Assembly (NCBI RefSeq): GCF_020733635.1 | Contig: NZ_JAJFZL010000001.1 | Span: forward strand, 372,001-436,000 | DNA: 64,000 nt | From: Nocardia spumae | GTDB lineage: Bacteria > Actinomycetota > Actinomycetes > Mycobacteriales > Mycobacteriaceae | Direction of reading: 5' to 3' | Shown: piece by piece, positions 42,624-50,038 of the stretch | Numbering within the stretch: position 1 is the first letter of the stretch | How the letters are laid out: every line of letters begins with the position of its first letter | Position numbers and translations under genes: made by a program | Notes under the pieces: model-generated | What the model was told of the DNA's origin: nothing | Database searches by the model: none | Seen by the model: only the letters and a program-made list of their open reading frames with translations

Positions 42624-43787
42624 TCAGGCCGGCGCCTCACCGTCGGGTTCGACCGGGCCCGGGGGCCGCCCGCGCACGTCGCGCTGCTGTTCACCGCGGC
42701 GCGGTTCGGCGATCAGGGCCGAGCGCTGTTCGAATTCCTCCTCGAATTCCGCGTCCCCGGCCTGCGGATTGCGGAAGCGGAAGGCGATGACGATCCAGCC
42801 GATGATCGCGACCAGAATGAAACTCACCATGCGATAGACGAAGGCCGCCGCCACCGCCTGCGCGAACGGCAGGCCCGCGGCCGCGGTGAGACTGGCGACC
42901 AGGGTGGCATCGACGTAGACGATGCCACCGGGCGCGAACGGAATCGTGCCGACGGCCTTGCCCACGCTGAACGCGATCAGGAGTCCGGCCCAGCGCGGAT
43001 CGGCACCTACCGCGTAGCAGGCGGCGCCCAGACAGGCCACATCCCCGAGCCGGTGCACCACCGCCCAGAGCGCGACCCACGCGGCGTCGCGCTTACCCAG
43101 GTCCACCGACTCCAGTTGCCGCAGAATGTCGTCGACCCGGTCCATACCGGCCTCGGACGGGTGCCGCCGAATGCGGTTGACCAGCCGCACCGCGCGTCGT
43201 ACCAGCGCCTGCAGCGCACCGGGATTTCCGGAGATGTACTTACCGGCCCACACCAGCAGGGCCACCGCACCGAGGGTGAGGACCAGTTTCCACGGTCCCA
43301 CCCGATTGCCGACCAGCAGGGCGCCACCCACACCGAGCAACAGCATTCCGGCGGTCGCGACCACGCCGGACATCATCAGCTGCCAGGACGCGACCACCGC
43401 GCTGGCGCCCCAGCGGCGGGTCTGGCGGTAGGTGAAGGCGGTGGAGAACACCTGCCCGGCGGGTAGCGAGACCGACATCGCGGTGGCGCCGTAGACCACC
43501 GACACCGAGGCCCGCTGCGAGACGTCCACCCCGCCGGCCCGCAGCAGCCGTTTCTGGATGCGGCCGAATCCGCTCATCGACAGGGCCTGCATCCAGACGC
43601 ACACCGCCACCCAGCCCCAATGGATCTCGGACAGATTGCGCCAGGAATCGTGCAGGCGAGGCCAGAGATATATGCCCTCGGCGATCAGCAACGCCGACAA
43701 CACCACGCCGAGGGCCCATTTCAACCAGCGAAATCTACGGCGCGCGGGCGGCGCCGGGTCGCCGGCTGGTTGAGCGTGGGCCGTCAC
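42624..43787 (-). CDS. UPF0104/LPG synthase-like integral membrane protein
   Basis: 387 residues with seven to eight transmembrane helices. The family signature runs through WVAVCVWMQALSMSGFGRIQKRLLR, VVYGATAMSVSLPAGQVFSTAFTYRQTRRWGAS and FAPGGIVYVDATLVASLTAAAGLPFAQAVAAAFVYRMVSF. This is the lysylphosphatidylglycerol-synthase transmembrane domain (AglD/YbhN group), here without the cytosolic aminoacyltransferase part. Such proteins are thought to flip or transfer lipid-linked groups. The C-terminal 50 residues are charged and cytosolic. GTG at 43787 is selected by homology. Same strand as the DUF3054 gene. Confidence 0.82.
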   Translation of the reverse strand: MTAHAQPAGDPAPPARRRFRWLKWALGVVLSALLIAEGIYLWPRLHDSWRNLSEIHWGWVAVCVWMQALSMSGFGRIQKRLLRAGGVDVSQRASVSVVYGATAMSVSLPAGQVFSTAFTYRQTRRWGASAVVASWQLMMSGVVATAGMLLLGVGGALLVGNRVGPWKLVLTLGAVALLVWAGKYISGNPGALQALVRRAVRLVNRIRRHPSEAGMDRVDDILRQLESVDLGKRDAAWVALWAVVHRLGDVACLGAACYAVGADPRWAGLLIAFSVGKAVGTIPFAPGGIVYVDATLVASLTAAAGLPFAQAVAAAFVYRMVSFILVAIIGWIVIAFRFRNPQAGDAEFEEEFEQRSALIAEPRRGEQQRDVRGRPPGPVEPDGEAPA

Positions 43788-43863
43788 CTGACTCAGCCTA
43801 GTGGGATCGGGCGCGAAGGCGGCAGCGGACGCGTGACCACGCCGGGCCTCGCTCTCGTCCGGC

Positions 43864-45372
43864 TCAGCCCAGTGCCTTGGGCCAAGCCAATCGGGTCTTA
43901 CGGCGGCGGCCACGCAACTGCACCTCGTCACCGGAGGTCCACTGCCGCTGCTCGTCGTCGTCGGCGAAATACAGGGCGCTGCCCGAGGCCAGTACCCGGC
44001 CCGGATGTTCCTTGGCCAGTTCGGTGAGGCGGGAGGCCTCGTTCACCGGATCGCCGATCACGGTGTATTCGAATCGGTTTGCCGCACCGATATTTCCGGC
44101 GACCGCGAGTCCGGCGGACACGCCGATGCCGATATCCAGGCCCGGTACCTCGCGCAACGCCTCCCGTAGATCCCGGGCGGCGGCCAACGCGGCGGTCGGC
44201 GCGTCCGGCCGGTCCAGCGGTGCGCCGAAGATCGCCAGCGCGGCGTCACCGACGAATTTGTTGATCAGGCCGTTGTGCCGGTCGACCACATGCACCACGA
44301 CCCGGAAGAACTCGTTGAGCAGGCTCACGACCTCGGTCGGCGGATGTTCGGCGGCGGTCGCGGTCGAGCCGACCATATCGACGAACAGCACGGCCACGAA
44401 CCGGGTTTCACCGCCGAGCTCGGTGCCGTACTCGAGTGCCCGCCGGGCGACTTCCTCGCCGACGTGCTGACCGAACAACTCCTGCAGTTCGCGGCGCTGC
44501 GCGGCCTCCTCCATCATGCGGTTGAAGCCGACCTGCAGCAGCCCGATCTCACTGCCGTCGAAGACCTCCACCTGCACATCGCCCGCACCCGCCTGCACCC
44601 GGTTGATCGCCCGGGAGAGCTGGCGCACCGGATCGGAAATGCTCGCGCCGGTCAGCATCGACAGTGCCAGCGCCTGCAGGATCACCACCCCGCACAGCAG
44701 CAGAATCGAGATCGCCAGCGATTGCGCGGAGAAATGCACCTGCGAGGTGATCTGGGTGACGCACAGCAGCACGATCGCGATGGTGGGCGCGAAGGTGCCC
44801 ATACCCCAGGTCATCGCCATCCGGGTGCCGACGCCGGGGGTCAGGGTGTGATCGAAGGTGCCGGTGGTCAGGGCGTGCGCGGCGACCGGCCGCAGAATCC
44901 GCTCACCGAGCATGTAGGTGAATCCGAACACGATGGTGGCCGCCATACATTCGGTGATGATCACCGCGCCGGCGAGCTCGGGCGTTTCCACGATGATCCG
45001 CCCGGCCAGCACCGCACCACCCACCAGCCACAACAGCAGATGCAAGATGGATTGCCGCAGCGGCGCGTGCAGGGCGGCCATCTGTTCCTGGCGGCTGGGC
45101 GGGCCGCCGCGCACCTGCCAGCGCATCACCGGCCGCAACATCAGAGCCGAGGCGGTGACACTCAGTAGGCCGCCGATCGCGAAGACCAGCCCCGGGAGCA
45201 ACAGACCCGCGCGTCGCAGCCCGTTCGGGGTGCCCTCGGGCGCCGGCAGGCCGTACTGGATGAACGCGTACACCAGAACCGCGCCGAAGGCATTGGCCGC
45301 CAGCATCGATGCGAGGTACAGCGGCCAGCGCGTTCTCATGGTCTGTTTGACCGCCTCGAGTTGCGCTGACAC
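43864..45372 (-). CDS. membrane-bound class III adenylyl cyclase with HAMP domain
   Basis: 502 residues. Six transmembrane helices (about 15-240), a HAMP domain (ISDPVRQLSRAINRVQAGAGDVQVEVFDGSEIGLLQVGFNRMMEE) and a C-terminal cyclase domain: VLFVDMVGSTATAA (metal Asp), NKFVGDAALAIFGAP (Lys and Asp for purine selection and metal) and EYTVIGDPVNEASRL (Asn and Arg side). This order is that of the mycobacterial Rv1318c-Rv1320c/Rv3645 group. GTG at 45372 is the best start; the frame stays open upstream only because it crosses a 73-bp tandem repeat. Makes cAMP, likely in response to membrane or lipid cues. Confidence 0.88.
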   Translation of the reverse strand: MSAQLEAVKQTMRTRWPLYLASMLAANAFGAVLVYAFIQYGLPAPEGTPNGLRRAGLLLPGLVFAIGGLLSVTASALMLRPVMRWQVRGGPPSRQEQMAALHAPLRQSILHLLLWLVGGAVLAGRIIVETPELAGAVIITECMAATIVFGFTYMLGERILRPVAAHALTTGTFDHTLTPGVGTRMAMTWGMGTFAPTIAIVLLCVTQITSQVHFSAQSLAISILLLCGVVILQALALSMLTGASISDPVRQLSRAINRVQAGAGDVQVEVFDGSEIGLLQVGFNRMMEEAAQRRELQELFGQHVGEEVARRALEYGTELGGETRFVAVLFVDMVGSTATAAEHPPTEVVSLLNEFFRVVVHVVDRHNGLINKFVGDAALAIFGAPLDRPDAPTAALAAARDLREALREVPGLDIGIGVSAGLAVAGNIGAANRFEYTVIGDPVNEASRLTELAKEHPGRVLASGSALYFADDDEQRQWTSGDEVQLRGRRRKTRLAWPKALG

Positions 45373-45385
45373 GGTGACCAATCTA

Positions 45386-45615
45386 GCGGTGGGAGTGACG
45401 GGCCGGAGAAGGCAGCGTGCGTAACCGCGTAGGCGCGGCACGGACACCGCTGATAGACGCGGTGGGAGTGACGGGCCGGAGAAGGCAGCGTGCGTAACCG
45501 CGTAGGCGCGGCACGGACACCGCTGATAGACGCGGTGGGAGTGACGGGCCGGAGAAGGCAGCGTGCGTAACCGCGTAGGCGCGGCACGGACACCGCTGAT
45601 AGACGCGGTGGGAGT
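45386..45615. repeat. tandem repeat: three perfect 73-bp copies plus 11 bp
   Basis: Copies begin at 45386, 45459 and 45532 with a partial fourth at 45605-45615; the three full units are identical. Each contains a hairpin CCGCG-TAGG-CGCGG and ends with CACCGC that pairs with GCGGTG of the next copy across TGATAGAC. The array fills the divergent gap between the cyclase and the AI-2E-type permease genes. The unit is not a multiple of three, has no T-loop of a tRNA, and no terminal duplication of an IS. Confidence 0.95.
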
Positions 45616-45693
45616 CATGAAGACCGACGACAGCCGCGTGACCTCCCGGACAAGGGGCGTGCTCGCGGGCCGGTGTGCCGTTAGGCTCGCGGC

Positions 45694-46983
45694 GTGAGTG
45701 GGGACAGCGACACCTCCGGACTTCCGGCCGAACCGGTGCCCGCGGGCGCGGCAGCGGCGACCGCACGCGGCGGCTCCGCCCGGGCTCGTGAGCGCCGGGC
45801 GGCCGACTCGGTGCATCCGCTGGTGCGCCAGGGCGCCGAATGGTGCTGGCGATTGTTGATCATCCTGGTGGCGGTGCTGGCGGTCGCCTATCTGGCGCAC
45901 AAACTCACCACCGTCGTCATCCCGGTCGCGATCGCACTGCTGGGCGCCGCGTTGCTGTCGCCGCTGGTGGATTTGCTGCAACGACTCGGAATGCCGCGTG
46001 GTCTCGGGGTATTCGTCGCGCTGGTCGGCTCGATCGGACTGCTGGCGGGAATCTTCACCTTCGTCATCGAGCAGTTCGTCAGCGGTGTGCCGCAGCTGAC
46101 CGACGAATTCAAGACCAGCATCCACACCGTGCAGGACTGGCTGATCAACGGTCCGCTGCATCTGAGCGACGAACAGATCCGCAACGGCGGCAATACGATC
46201 ATCAAAACCATAGAGGCCAATCAGGATTCGCTGACCAGCGGCGCGCTCACCACGGCGGCGGCCATCGGCGAATTCCTCACCGGCACCTTCCTGACGTTGT
46301 TCATCCTCATCTTCTTCCTCTACGGCGGCGATCAGATCTGGCATTTCGTGACCCGGATCGTGCCGACTCCGCAGCGGGAGCGGGTGCGCACGGCCGGACG
46401 GCTCGGCTTCGGCACGCTGATCGGATTCGTCCGCGCCACCGTCGTGGTGGCGGCCGTCGATGCCATCGGCATCGGGGCGGGGCTGGCGATTCTGAGTGTG
46501 CCGCTGGCACTCCCGCTGGCCTCGCTGGTATTCATCGGAGCGTTCATCCCGATCATCGGTTCGCTGCTCGCCGGTTCGGTCGCGGTCTTCCTCGCCCTGA
46601 TGACCAAGGGTTTCGTCACCGCGCTGATCGTGCTCGGTGTCACGATCGCGGTGATGCAGCTGGAAAGCCATGTGCTGCAGCCGCTGCTGCTGGGCCGGGC
46701 GGTGCGCATCCATCCGCTGGCGGTGGTGCTGGCGATCACCGCCGGCGTGGTGCTGGCCGGTATCGCGGGTGGTCTGCTCGCGGTCCCGTTCGTCGCGGTG
46801 ATGAATACCGCGATCCGTTCGCTGCTCGCCGGTAGTCCGGAGGAGCTGTATCAGGAGCTCAACACCGGTGACCCGGGGGAGCCGATGTTCCACGCCGACC
46901 CGGACCGGCTCGTCCCCGGACGGTTACCACGACACGAGGTCCGGGGCGACGTGCCCGGCGGCGGTGACGCGGACGAGAGCTGA
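45694..46983 (+). CDS. AI-2E family transporter (PurR-type permease)
   Basis: 429 residues with about eight transmembrane helices: LLIILVAVLAVAYLAHKLTTVVIPVAIALLGAALLSPLVDLLQRLGMPRGLGVFVAL, then a soluble lobe (VSGVPQLTDEFKTSIHTVQDWL), and the family's GTFLTLFILIFFLYGGDQIW, VFIGAFIPIIGSLLAGSVAV and LQPLLLGRAVRIHPLAVVLAI. The YdiK/TqsA group exports signals or small solutes; substrate unknown. GTG start. It lies 7 bp before the sensor kinase gene, so the three genes may form one operon. Confidence 0.87.
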   Translation: MSGDSDTSGLPAEPVPAGAAAATARGGSARARERRAADSVHPLVRQGAEWCWRLLIILVAVLAVAYLAHKLTTVVIPVAIALLGAALLSPLVDLLQRLGMPRGLGVFVALVGSIGLLAGIFTFVIEQFVSGVPQLTDEFKTSIHTVQDWLINGPLHLSDEQIRNGGNTIIKTIEANQDSLTSGALTTAAAIGEFLTGTFLTLFILIFFLYGGDQIWHFVTRIVPTPQRERVRTAGRLGFGTLIGFVRATVVVAAVDAIGIGAGLAILSVPLALPLASLVFIGAFIPIIGSLLAGSVAVFLALMTKGFVTALIVLGVTIAVMQLESHVLQPLLLGRAVRIHPLAVVLAITAGVVLAGIAGGLLAVPFVAVMNTAIRSLLAGSPEELYQELNTGDPGEPMFHADPDRLVPGRLPRHEVRGDVPGGGDADES

Positions 46984-46990
46984 GGCCGCG

Positions 46991-48184
46991 GTGTCCGCGG
47001 CGACCGGCGGGACGGGCTCCGGGCCGGCGGGGCCCGCGACTCCGCAGGGCGCCGCGACCGCGCCGCTGTGGCGCGCGGCCCAGGCCTTTCGCCTGGTCAC
47101 GATGGTGTATGCCGTCGGCCAGCAGTTCGCGTCGGTGTCGTCGTATCGACATCAGGCGCTGAGCTGGATGCTGATCGTCGTCCTGGTGCTGTGGTCGGTG
47201 ATCTCGGCACTGTGGCTGTCGCGATGGTCGCTCACCGGACGTGGACGCCGGGCGGTCGTGATCGGTGATCTCGCGGTGGTCGTGGCGTTGATGGCGGCGA
47301 CGCGGCTGGTCGCCGACTATTCCTGGTACCACGGACATCAGACGCTGCCCACCACGCTGTGGGTGGCCAATGCCGTGATGTCGGCGGCCATCGAATGGGG
47401 TGCGCTGGGCGGGGTGCTGTCCGGGCTGCTGATCTCGGTGGTGAGCATCGTCGTGCGGGAGCAGTGGGAGCTGGATCTGTGGTCGGATGCCACTGCGCCG
47501 GTGCTGGTTTCGGTGGGGCTGGCGATCGGTCTGGCCGCGGGAACCGCGCGCCGCGCCCAGGCGCAGCTGGAACAGGCGATGCGATTGGCCGCGGCCACCA
47601 CCGAACGGGAGCGGCTCGCTCGCGAAGTTCACGACGGAGTTCTGCAGGTGCTCAGCTATATCACGCGCAGGGGTACCGAAATCGGTGGTGCCACTGCCGA
47701 TCTGGCCCGCCGCGCCGGTGAGCAGGAGGTAGCGCTGCGGGTGCTGATCTCCGAACAGGGCGGCCGGGACGAATCCGTTTCCCTCGGCGCGCACGAGGAT
47801 CTGCGCTCGCGGCTGACCGCGTTCGCCGCGCCGTCGATCTACGTGTCGGCGCCGGGAGAACCGGTATCGATCGGTGCCTGGACCGCGCGCGAGATCGCCG
47901 CCGCGGTCGGCGCGGCGCTGTCCAATACCGCCCTGCATGCCGGAGCGGATGCGAAAGCCTATGTGCTGCTGGAGGATATGGGTGATGCCCTGGTCGTGAG
48001 CGTGCGCGACGACGGTCCGGGAATAATGCCCGGCCGACTGTCCGTCGCGGCCGACGAGGGCCGCATGGGAGTCGCGCATTCGATTGTCGGGCGAATCGAG
48101 GCACTCGGCGGCACGGCGGAGCTGCTCGACACCACCGACGGTACGGAATGGGAATTCCGTATTCCACGCGAGGGGCGACGATGA
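46991..48184 (+). CDS. MacS-like sensor histidine kinase
   Basis: 397 residues. Five or so membrane helices (about 30-190), then a HisKA_3-type dimerisation domain with the phosphorylated His in LAREVHDGVLQVLSYI and an HATPase domain (ALSNTALHAGADAKAYV, VVSVRDDGPGIMPGR, GMGVA replaced by GRMGVAHSIVGRIEALGG). NarL-family two-component systems of actinobacteria have this layout. ATGA overlap with the response regulator gene downstream. GTG at 46991 chosen; the stop of the permease gene is 7 bp upstream. Confidence 0.88.
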   Translation: MSAATGGTGSGPAGPATPQGAATAPLWRAAQAFRLVTMVYAVGQQFASVSSYRHQALSWMLIVVLVLWSVISALWLSRWSLTGRGRRAVVIGDLAVVVALMAATRLVADYSWYHGHQTLPTTLWVANAVMSAAIEWGALGGVLSGLLISVVSIVVREQWELDLWSDATAPVLVSVGLAIGLAAGTARRAQAQLEQAMRLAAATTERERLAREVHDGVLQVLSYITRRGTEIGGATADLARRAGEQEVALRVLISEQGGRDESVSLGAHEDLRSRLTAFAAPSIYVSAPGEPVSIGAWTAREIAAAVGAALSNTALHAGADAKAYVLLEDMGDALVVSVRDDGPGIMPGRLSVAADEGRMGVAHSIVGRIEALGGTAELLDTTDGTEWEFRIPREGRR

Positions 48185-48858
48185 CGGCATCGGATACGGA
48201 CGATACTGCGGCACAGGATATTTCGGTCATGGTGGTGGACGACCATCCGATGTGGCGCGACGGCGTCTCGCGCGACCTCACCGAAGCCGGTTTCCGCGTC
48301 GCGGCGACCGCCGACGGTGTCGGCGCGGCCGGTCGGCGCGCCGCCGCGGTCCGGCCGGATGTGGTGCTGATGGATATGCAGCTGCCCGACGGCAACGGCG
48401 CCCAGGCCACCGCCGAGGTGCTGCGGGTGTCACCACACAGTCGCGTCCTGGTGTTGTCCGCCTCCGGTGAACGCGGTGACGTGCTCGAGGCCATCAAGGC
48501 CGGTGCGACCGGATATCTGGTGAAGAGCGCATCGGCGGCCGAACTGATCGACGCGGTGCGGGCGACCGCGGCGGGTCAGGCGGTCTTCACACCCGGCCTG
48601 GCCGGGGTGGTCCTCGGGGAATTCCGGCGCATCGCCGGCGCCCCGGCCGAGACCGGCTCCGAACGTCCGGGACTCACCGACCGGGAAACCGAGGTGTTGC
48701 GCCTGGTCGCCAAGGGGTTATCGGCCAAACAGATCGCGACCCGGCTGAGTGTCAGCCATCGCACGGTGGAAAACCACGTGCAGGCGACACTGCGCAAACT
48801 CCAGCTCGGCAACCGGGTCGAACTCACCCGCTATGCGATCGAACAGGGTCTGGAATAG
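48181..48858 (+). CDS. NarL/LuxR-type response regulator
   Basis: 225 residues. Receiver domain: VMVVDDHPMWRDGV (acidic pair DD), VLMDMQLPDGNG (phospho-Asp in LMDMQ) and GYLVKSASAAEL (Lys). C-terminal LuxR HTH: LTDRETEVLRLVAKGLSAKQIATRLSVSHRTVENHVQATLRKL. The start ATG overlaps the TGA of the kinase gene. It acts with the preceding MacS-like kinase; the target genes are not evident, but the neighbouring permease and the DUF1707 gene downstream are candidates. Confidence 0.92.
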   Translation: MTASDTDDTAAQDISVMVVDDHPMWRDGVSRDLTEAGFRVAATADGVGAAGRRAAAVRPDVVLMDMQLPDGNGAQATAEVLRVSPHSRVLVLSASGERGDVLEAIKAGATGYLVKSASAAELIDAVRATAAGQAVFTPGLAGVVLGEFRRIAGAPAETGSERPGLTDRETEVLRLVAKGLSAKQIATRLSVSHRTVENHVQATLRKLQLGNRVELTRYAIEQGLE

Positions 48859-48920
48859 GCCCGACAGGATCAGGGATTGCCCTGATGTGCGGCGGTCGCC
48901 GCGTCGGTAGCCTCGTCGAT

Positions 48921-49604
48921 ATGGGTGGCGACAACGTGTCCACTCCCGGTGTGGGGTCCATCCCGGCCACCGGGGGTGCGGTGGGCGATCGTGATATGCG
49001 GGTATCGGATGCCGAGCGCGAACATGTCGGCGGGCTGCTGCAGCGAGCTGTCGGGCTCGGCATGCTGTCACTGGGCGAGTTCAGTGAGCGGATGGATACC
49101 GCGCTGGCCGCCAAGACCCGCGGCGAACTCAATGCCGTACTCATCGATCTGCCGGGGATCCGGCTTGCGGGACAACAGAATCCGATGCCGGCAGCCGTGC
49201 CGATCCGCTCACAGCCCGCGGGGATCGGCACCGGTGAGACGTCGATGCGCCCCAAGCTGTCCGGGGTCACCCGGAAGGGGCCCTGGCAGGTTTCGCCGGT
49301 GCTGAATATCAGCAGTTTCCTGTCCGGCGTCACTCTGGATTTCACCCAGGCCGTGATGTCGACGCAGGTCGTGGAGATCCGCGTCGACGATTTCTGCAGT
49401 TCGCTCAATCTGATCCTGCCGGCCGAGGCGACCGTCGACCTCAACGGTGTGGAACTGGTCGGCTCCTCGATCAACAACAAGGTTCGCACCGGGCCGCCCG
49501 TCGGACCGCTGCACGTCGTCGTGCACGGCCGCATCCGCTTCAGCTCCATCACCGCGAAACATCCGTTCGGAGTGCAGTGGAAGAAGCTGATGCAGGGGAT
49601 CTGA
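48921..49604 (+). CDS. DUF1707 and DUF2154-like domain protein
   Basis: 227 residues. DUF1707 at the N-terminal half: MRVSDAEREHVGGLLQRAVGLGMLSLGEFSERMDTALAAKTRGELNAVLIDLPG. The C-terminal part (SFLSGVTLDFTQAVMSTQVVEIRVDDFCSSLNLILPAEATVDLNGVELVGSSINNKV) is a LiaF-type beta-helical cell-wall-active antibiotic response domain. Such combinations follow envelope-stress systems, matching the adjacent two-component genes. The start could also be a GTG at 48936. No transmembrane helix is present. Confidence 0.8.
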   Translation: MGGDNVSTPGVGSIPATGGAVGDRDMRVSDAEREHVGGLLQRAVGLGMLSLGEFSERMDTALAAKTRGELNAVLIDLPGIRLAGQQNPMPAAVPIRSQPAGIGTGETSMRPKLSGVTRKGPWQVSPVLNISSFLSGVTLDFTQAVMSTQVVEIRVDDFCSSLNLILPAEATVDLNGVELVGSSINNKVRTGPPVGPLHVVVHGRIRFSSITAKHPFGVQWKKLMQGI

Positions 49605-49610
49605 TATCGG

Positions 49611-49988
49611 CTACGCGCCGTGGTCCTCGGTGATGTAGAAGCGATTCCCGTCCGGGTCGAGGAATGTGAACATCAGCGGCGCGGTATCCCAGTCGAGCAG
49701 TTCCCCCACGGTGAGTCCGAGTCTCGCGAGGGTGGCGTGCGCGGCCCGCGCGTCCGGAGTCGCCAGCCTGATCCCGGTATCGACCCCGGCCGGTAGGTCC
49801 GCGCCCGCCCGAACCAGCGAGACCGTGGCGGCCCCGCCCGGCATGCTCAGTTCGACCCAACGGAACCCCGGCTGCAGTTCGGCATCCAGCCGGGTTTCGA
49901 ATCCGAGCTGTTCGAACAAGGCTTTCGTGCGGTCCTGATCGGTCACGGGTACGGCGACCGTCAGCACGGCGGTGCAGGTAGTGGTCAT
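49611..49988 (-). CDS. VOC/glyoxalase-fold protein
   Basis: 125 residues with two beta-alpha-beta-beta-beta modules: VLTVAVPVTDQDRTKALFEQLGFETRLDAELQPGFRWVEL and LATPDARAAHATLARLGLTVGELLDWDTAPLMFTFLDPDGNRFYI, the latter being the classic VOC C-terminal signature (DPDGNRFYI). Metal ligands are not obvious in the first module. Role may be lyase, resistance protein or binding protein; not assignable. Convergent with the DUF1707 gene (6 bp). Confidence 0.87.
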   Translation of the reverse strand: MTTTCTAVLTVAVPVTDQDRTKALFEQLGFETRLDAELQPGFRWVELSMPGGAATVSLVRAGADLPAGVDTGIRLATPDARAAHATLARLGLTVGELLDWDTAPLMFTFLDPDGNRFYITEDHGA

Positions 49989-50038
49989 ATCTGTGATGAC
50001 GATACGACCGCGCCGAATTCATCGCCGCGGGTGCCGGT

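Noticed and set aside
45386..45615. 73-nt unit considered as an array of tRNA or tRNA-like genes
   Set aside because: No GGTTCGA T-loop, no acceptor pairing and no anticodon stem were found.
45373..46893. Open-frame extension of the cyclase gene through the tandem repeat and antisense to the AI-2E gene
   Set aside because: The 73-bp unit lacks stops in that frame by chance, and the upstream part is Arg/His/Gln-rich shadow sequence with no homology.
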